Positions 59,815 through 64,000 of a stretch of DNA of 64,000 nucleotides are shown here, piece after piece. The stretch's first letter is position 1, and every line of letters starts with the position of its first letter. The stretch spans positions 434,001 to 498,000 of the forward strand of contig CANMRV010000004.1 in assembly GCA_947500435.1 (NCBI GenBank), in the 5' to 3' direction. This DNA is from an uncultured Flavobacteriaceae bacterium (lineage in GTDB: Bacteria; Bacteroidota; Bacteroidia; Flavobacteriales; Flavobacteriaceae). The translations under genes were made by a program, and so were the position numbers. Under the pieces are notes generated by a model. That model saw nothing but the letters and a program-made list of their open reading frames with translations. It made no database searches and was not told where the DNA came from.

Positions 59815-60762
59815 ATGTTAACAAGAAGGCATATCAGAGTAAAAGTGATGCAATGCATTTATGCACTGATTCAATCGAAAGATGATTCCCTAGAAAAACA
59901 AGAAAAATTTCTAGAGGATAGTATTGAAAACATGTACACCCTTTACTTGTTGATGTTAAGTCTTATCAAAGAAGTACAACTCTTTGCTGCGAGTCAAGTA
60001 GCATTATCTTCAAAAAAATATTTAGAAAATGCTTCGGATGACTTTCCGAATAAGGAGAAGTTTATTTCCAACAAAGTACTCTTGCAAATAACAAATAACA
60101 GTTTGCTTAAGGAGACACTAGAACTACGGAAACTCAAAAATTGGTACTTAAACGAAGAATATGTGAAACTCATTTACAAGGAGATTGTTGAAAGTGAGCA
60201 TTATATGGCTTACATGCAAACACCGACAAGTACCTACGAGGAAGACAAATTACTTATCAAAACTCTGTTTGAAGAGGTAATCGCGCCTAACGAAAAAATC
60301 TATGATTATTTTGAAGATGATAAGCTCACCTGGGTTGATGACATTCCGATTGTAAATACATTTATTTTAAAACAGTTGAAAAAGGTAAAAGAAGATAATC
60401 AGCCGAAATTCTTTTTGCCAGAATTGTTGAAAGATGAAGAGGATATGAAATTTGCTAAGCAGTTGCTGACCAAGACCCTCTTAAAAAATGCAGAATGGGA
60501 AAAGGAGATTGAGGGTAAAACACCCAATTGGGATAAAGACCGTATTGCCGATATTGATTCCATTCTATTGAAAATGGCAATTTGCGAGTTGTTGAACTTT
60601 CCATCAATACCTGAAAAGGTTACTATTAATGAGTTTTTAGAAATTGCTAAGGAATATTCTACCCCAAAAAGCAGCATCTTCATTAACGGAATCTTAGACA
60701 AATTGGTAAAAGAGTACCAAGCGGAAGGAAAATTGAAGAAAATGGGCAGAGGTCTTTTATAA
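59815..60762 (+). CDS. nusB: Transcription antitermination factor NusB (long Bacteroidota form)
   Basis: 315 residues, about twice the length of E. coli NusB. The N-terminus MLTRRHIRVKVMQCIYAL starts like the family and the C-terminal ~150 residues hold the helical NusB domain (DRIADIDSILLKMAICELLNFPSIPEKVTINEFLEIAKEYSTPKSSIFINGILDKL). The extra middle part is typical of this phylum. It works in rRNA transcription with NusE and boxA RNA. Confidence 0.94.
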   Translation: MLTRRHIRVKVMQCIYALIQSKDDSLEKQEKFLEDSIENMYTLYLLMLSLIKEVQLFAASQVALSSKKYLENASDDFPNKEKFISNKVLLQITNNSLLKETLELRKLKNWYLNEEYVKLIYKEIVESEHYMAYMQTPTSTYEEDKLLIKTLFEEVIAPNEKIYDYFEDDKLTWVDDIPIVNTFILKQLKKVKEDNQPKFFLPELLKDEEDMKFAKQLLTKTLLKNAEWEKEIEGKTPNWDKDRIADIDSILLKMAICELLNFPSIPEKVTINEFLEIAKEYSTPKSSIFINGILDKLVKEYQAEGKLKKMGRGLL

Positions 60763-60865
60763 GCGTATTAGTGAGACGATTCCCGCGTGGTTAATGCTTT
60801 TTTCAGTGGCTCATCGACGAACCGCATTTGAAAAAAAATACCATAAGATAGACTATGAAGACAAT

Positions 60866-60899
60866 TTTGCCGTTAATCTATAATATTTATTTAATTTTG
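60866..60899 (+). promoter_or_regulatory. Promoter of the DUF1573-yajC operon
   Basis: A TTTG -33 box (60866-60869), a 22-bp spacer and a TAATTTTG -7 box (60892-60899), 23 bp before the start codon. Confidence 0.75.
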
Positions 60900-60922
60900 T
60901 AACTACTTAAAAAATCAATAAA

Positions 60923-61396
60923 ATGAAAAGAGTTATTTTATTTATAGGGGCATTTTCCCTTTTCGCTTTTATTTCCTGTAAGGAAAACGCAACAAGTAAA
61001 ATCAGCAGTGCCAATGTAGCTGTTGCTGCAGAAAGAGATGAAGCTGCGAAATTAGTTCCTGTTATGAGCTTTGAGAAAGCTGAGCACGATTTCGGAACTA
61101 TCGAACAAGGAACTCCGCAAGAAACGGTTTTCAAATTTACCAATACAGGTAATGGACCGTTAATTATCACTGATGCTACAAGTAGCTGTGGTTGTACAGT
61201 GCCAGAGTATCCAAAAAATACTCCCGTAGCACCTGGGGAAACTGGAGAGATGCTGGTTAAGTTCAACGGACAGGGTCAAAATCAAGTGACAAAAACCATT
61301 ACGGTAAAAGCAAATACAGCTAAAGGTTCTGAGATTTTAAGAATCAAGGCATTTGTAAACCCTAAAGGGGCTGCTCCATTAGGACCGACCAAGTAA
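60923..61396 (+). CDS. DUF1573 lipoprotein
   Basis: 157 residues. Lipobox ending at Cys19 (FAFISC-KEN). An Ig-like DUF1573 domain (AEHDFGTIEQGTPQETVFKFTNTGNGPLIITDATSSCGCTVPEYP) is complete. Function unknown; common in Bacteroidota just upstream of yajC, as here (21 bp). Confidence 0.93.
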   Translation: MKRVILFIGAFSLFAFISCKENATSKISSANVAVAAERDEAAKLVPVMSFEKAEHDFGTIEQGTPQETVFKFTNTGNGPLIITDATSSCGCTVPEYPKNTPVAPGETGEMLVKFNGQGQNQVTKTITVKANTAKGSEILRIKAFVNPKGAAPLGPTK

Positions 61397-61417
61397 TTTT
61401 TAAACCAAGAACACATA

Positions 61418-61708
61418 ATGGGCGATATTCAACAGTTTCTGCCGATGCTATTGATTTTTGTGGTAGCGTATTTTTTTATGATACGACCACAAATGAAGCG
61501 AGCTAAGGATGAAAAGAAGTTTGCAGCAGATTTAAAACGTGGTGATCGTATTATCACTAAAAGTGGACTTCATGGCAAAGTGATGGACATCAATGACAAA
61601 GACAATTCTTGTGTTATTGAAACCATGGCCGGTAAGTTGAAGTTTGATCGCTCAGCGATTTCTTTAGAGATGAGCAGAAAGCTTAATGCTCCCGTCGAGA
61701 AGAAATAA
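61418..61708 (+). CDS. yajC: Preprotein translocase subunit YajC
   Basis: 96 residues with one N-terminal helix (LPMLLIFVVAYFFMIRPQMKR) and the conserved basic domain (LKRGDRIITKSGLHGKVMDIND). Accessory subunit of the Sec machinery with SecDF. A terminator follows. Confidence 0.95.
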   Translation: MGDIQQFLPMLLIFVVAYFFMIRPQMKRAKDEKKFAADLKRGDRIITKSGLHGKVMDINDKDNSCVIETMAGKLKFDRSAISLEMSRKLNAPVEKK

Positions 61709-61729
61709 TAGTTTTAAATATTTATAGAG

Positions 61730-61760
61730 AAGCCTTAATCTTTTGATTAGGGCTTTTTTG
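61730..61760 (+). terminator. Terminator of DUF1573-yajC
   Basis: An 11-bp stem with one G-T pair (61730-61740 with 61745-61755), a TTTT loop and a following T-run. Confidence 0.85.
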
Positions 61761-61770
61761 TTTGAATGAA

Positions 61771-62367
61771 TTATCGATATTTATCATTCAATCCCTTTCC
61801 TTCTGCAATCATCGGAAGAATTTTTTCAAGCCGTGAAAACTTAGTCTTTTCTTGCTTGGCGCTTTCGATATACTCGGCATATTCATTTTGATTATAAAGC
61901 GATAATTTTTCAAAAGCTTTGCCTGCACTTGCATTTTTGGTTAGAGCGTCCTTTAAAAGTTTTGACACAGGTTTTTTAGTTGCTTTCTTTTTAACAGGGA
62001 TCAAAACCCTACCGTTTTTTTGATTTTCTATTGCCTCGTGCATATAACCTAGCACTCCAGTTTCATCAATATCGTCTATGGAATAAAATTTCCAATGACG
62101 CATGGCTTGGGTTTTTCCCTCTTGGGCGTTTTCTAAAACCTGGTTTTCATCCTTGAGAAAAACACCATGAAAAAACCACATGCCGAAATGTTTTTTGAAT
62201 TTACAGATGGATAAGACATTTTTTCCTTCTAAAGTATAGGTAGGAAACATCCATTTATAGGTTTCTTCTAGTCCCGTTTTAAGTACGAGTTCTCGTAATT
62301 TAGCAATACCTTCTTTGAACGAATGCTCTTCACCATAGTACTGTTCTACTTTTTCCGATTTTTCCAT
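61771..62367 (-). CDS. DUF1801/YdeI-family protein
   Basis: 198 residues. The N-terminal part (about 10-120) is a DUF1801-like domain (YKWMFPTYTLEGKNVLSICKFKKHFGMWFFHG) and the C-terminal part (about 140-198) is the YdeI/OmdA-like helical bacteriocin-protection segment (SLYNQNEYAEYIESAKQEKTKFSRLEKILPMIAEGKGLN). Cytoplasmic; role not established. Its start lies 34 bp from the heptamer tandem repeat, which therefore sits in its upstream control region. Confidence 0.88.
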   Translation of the reverse strand: MEKSEKVEQYYGEEHSFKEGIAKLRELVLKTGLEETYKWMFPTYTLEGKNVLSICKFKKHFGMWFFHGVFLKDENQVLENAQEGKTQAMRHWKFYSIDDIDETGVLGYMHEAIENQKNGRVLIPVKKKATKKPVSKLLKDALTKNASAGKAFEKLSLYNQNEYAEYIESAKQEKTKFSRLEKILPMIAEGKGLNDKYR

Positions 62368-62400
62368 TTTGAAAAAGCTATGAATTTATTTTTTTATTCC

Positions 62401-62456
62401 GACTTCCGACTTCCGACTTCCGACTTCCGACTTCCGACTTCCGACTTCCGACTTCC
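62401..62456. repeat. Eight tandem copies of a 7-bp repeat (GACTTCC)
   Basis: Eight perfect consecutive copies of GACTTCC (56 bp), with two more matching bases upstream (CC at 62399-62400). The array ends 2 bp from the pepT stop codon and begins 34 bp upstream of the DUF1801 gene start. Copy number is likely to vary by replication slippage. Not a CRISPR array: there are no spacers. Confidence 0.95.
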
Positions 62457-62458
62457 AC

Positions 62459-63688
62459 CTATTTACCTTTCTCTCCAACAAGTTCGCAAATTTTCACGAT
62501 AACTTCAACTGCTTTCTGCATGCTTTCCACGGGTACATATTCATACTTTCCATGAAAATTATGTCCGCCCGCAAAGATATTAGGGCAGGGCAGTCCCATA
62601 TAGCTTAGTTGTGAGCCATCCGTTCCTCCGCGTATGGGTTTTATAATTGGTTCGATTCCGACTTCCTCCATTGCTTCCTTGGCGATTTCTACAATATGAA
62701 AAACAGGTTCTACCTTTTCGCGCATATTGTAGTATTGGTCGTTTAAATCCATTGAAATACAATCTCCGTGGTCTTTGTTTAGCTTTTCAACAATATCTAG
62801 TAGCAATTGTTTTCTTCGCTCAAACTGTTCCTTATCATGGTCCCGAATAATGAGTTCAAATTCTGCATGTTCGATTTCACCTTTCATATGATGCACATGA
62901 AAAAAACCTTCACGGCCAGAAGTATTCTGTGGGGTTTCTACAGGGGGTAGAATCGATATGAATTCATTCGCAATGCTAACGGCATTTACCATTTTGCCCT
63001 TCGCGTAGCCTGGGTGAACACTTCTTCCTGAAATAGTGACTTTAGCTCCCGCGGCATTAAAATTCTCGTATTCCAATTCGCCTATTTGGCTTCCATCCAT
63101 CGTATATGCCCATTCGGCACCGAATTTTTCCACATCAAATTTATGGGCTCCACGACCTATCTCTTCATCTGGGGTAAACCCAACCCGAATATCACCATGT
63201 TTAATTTCAGGATGATTGATGAGGTATTCCATGGCAGTTATGATTTCTGTAATTCCCGCTTTATCATCAGCACCTAAAAGTGTTGTGCCGTCCGTAGTAA
63301 TTAAAGTTTGGCCTTTGTACTGCAATAAATCTTCAAAATAAAAAGGGGACAACACAATTTTTTGATCTACATTCAAAATGATATCCCCGCCATCATAATC
63401 CCTAATGATTTGCGGATTTACATCGGTTCCTGAAAAATCGGGCGTAGTGTCGAAATGTGAAATAAAACCAATAGTAGGCACTTTTTTATCTAAATTGCTG
63501 GGTAATGTGGCCATGATGTAAGCATTGTTGTCAATGCTAACATCTTGCATACCAATCTGTTTGAGTTCGTACACCAACTCATTGGCTAAATTCCATTGTT
63601 TTTCTGTACTCGGTGTAGTTTTGGAATTAGGATCGCTTTGTGTATCAATACGCACATAACTCAAAAAGCGGTCAATAATATCTTGCAT
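62459..63688 (-). CDS. pepT: Peptidase T (tripeptidase)
   Basis: A 409-residue M20-family di-zinc aminotripeptidase, cytoplasmic. Ligands and catalytic residues: His in GFISHFDTTPD, bridging Asp in LGADDKAG, catalytic Glu-Glu in FTPDEEIGRG, Asp in TMDGSQIGE and His in AGGHNFHGKYEYVP. Dimerisation domain in the middle. Length and motif set fit PepT rather than other M20 enzymes. The heptamer repeat follows its stop codon. Confidence 0.97.
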   Translation of the reverse strand: MQDIIDRFLSYVRIDTQSDPNSKTTPSTEKQWNLANELVYELKQIGMQDVSIDNNAYIMATLPSNLDKKVPTIGFISHFDTTPDFSGTDVNPQIIRDYDGGDIILNVDQKIVLSPFYFEDLLQYKGQTLITTDGTTLLGADDKAGITEIITAMEYLINHPEIKHGDIRVGFTPDEEIGRGAHKFDVEKFGAEWAYTMDGSQIGELEYENFNAAGAKVTISGRSVHPGYAKGKMVNAVSIANEFISILPPVETPQNTSGREGFFHVHHMKGEIEHAEFELIIRDHDKEQFERRKQLLLDIVEKLNKDHGDCISMDLNDQYYNMREKVEPVFHIVEIAKEAMEEVGIEPIIKPIRGGTDGSQLSYMGLPCPNIFAGGHNFHGKYEYVPVESMQKAVEVIVKICELVGEKGK

Positions 63689-63760
63689 TCGTATAATTTT
63701 TGACTAAAAATACTGTTTATACAGTAACAATTCTAACAATTGAATCTAGAAACCAAAATC

Positions 63761-64000
63761 ATGTATTCCAAGGTAATCGTTCCGTTTGTTGCTGTAGTAT
63801 TATTTTCCTTTTCAGGAAATGCCCAAGATTGCACTTTGGATGTTGGGGGTAAGAATTCAGATATGCTCATCAAGGTTTTTCAGATGAATGCCGAACAAAT
63901 TGCTAAGATGGAAGCTTTGGGAGCGGAATTAAAAATTGAAACAAAAGTAATTGAAGATGAAATTCAGAAGCTATTTGACAATCATCCGCAGAGTACACCG
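63761..64000 (+). CDS. Secreted protein, N-terminal part (cut by window edge)
   Basis: 80 codons from ATG 63761 to the window end, with no stop. A signal peptide (about 1-20, GNAQ) is followed by DCTLDVGGKNSD and a helical, charged region (MEALGAELKIETKVIEDEIQKL) that may be coiled-coil. It diverges from pepT. The family is not recognised from this fragment. Confidence 0.75.
   Translation, partial: MYSKVIVPFVAVVLFSFSGNAQDCTLDVGGKNSDMLIKVFQMNAEQIAKMEALGAELKIETKVIEDEIQKLFDNHPQSTP

Noticed and set aside
62399..62456. CRISPR array
   Set aside because: The 7-bp units are directly adjacent with no spacers, and no cas genes are present.

Overview
The window is chromosomal DNA from a Bacteroidota bacterium, almost certainly a marine-type member of the Flavobacteriaceae. 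The genus cannot be fixed from the sequence alone. The evidence is a SusC/SusD outer-membrane pair, many Bacteroidota-style promoters (TAnnTTTG, often with an upstream TTTG), little use of Shine-Dalgarno sites, a long NusB, a DnaJ with only two zinc-binding cysteine motifs, a PUR-domain protein, many Bacteroidota-type lipoproteins, and AT-rich intergenic DNA. No rRNA, tRNA, transposase, phage gene or CRISPR array was seen. Both edges cut genes: pyrF at the left and a secreted protein at the right.

Layout. 1-1.9 kb: end of pyrF, a small unknown gene and an alpha/beta hydrolase. 2.0-9.5 kb: a nutrient-uptake locus read leftwards. It has a membrane-anchored AraC-type regulator, SusC, SusD and an unknown secreted protein, with three copies of a 41-42 bp repeat that look like regulator sites. 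9.8-19.3 kb: housekeeping and envelope genes (DUF4197 lipoprotein, PurU, Lrp regulator, a 7TM-LuxR-type regulator, an AGCS symporter, MscS, a secreted hydrolase, a DJ-1-like lipoprotein, DUF1684). 19.3-22.2 kb: an ammonium module (PII, AmtB, porin). 22.4-28.9 kb: CrcB, two small membrane proteins, a MazG-like enzyme, a Tat-type amidase, IlvE, DUF4920, MnmD and a TIGR01777 epimerase. 29.0-30.8 kb: grpE-dnaJ.

31-41 kb: an ABC-2 exporter, a second MscS, a DUF6268 barrel, a sigma-54 activator without the usual DNA-binding domain, an orphan GspG-like protein, PPK2, an M28 peptidase and a cyclophilin-FKBP fusion. 41.6-50.7 kb: cold-shock protein, an unknown helical protein/lipoprotein pair, LpxD, two LVIVD-type lipoproteins, a 1-Cys peroxiredoxin, a YfiT/DinB protein, GNAT, cupin, redoxin, a BASS transporter and a PlsC-type acyltransferase. 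50.8-57.3 kb: a GH3 lipoprotein, a possible single-gene cassette bounded by 12-bp inverted repeats, and an M14 carboxypeptidase. 57.4-64 kb: PUR protein, ABC exporter, nusB, DUF1573-yajC, a DUF1801/YdeI protein, an eight-copy 7-bp tandem repeat, pepT and a truncated secreted protein.

Most of the window is ordinary core genome. The parts most worth a second look are the repeat-bracketed SusCD locus, the inverted-repeat-bounded orphan gene near 54 kb, the heptamer repeat near 62.4 kb, the DNA-binding-domain-less sigma-54 activator, and the dual-family immunophilin. No feature proves a wholly new system.
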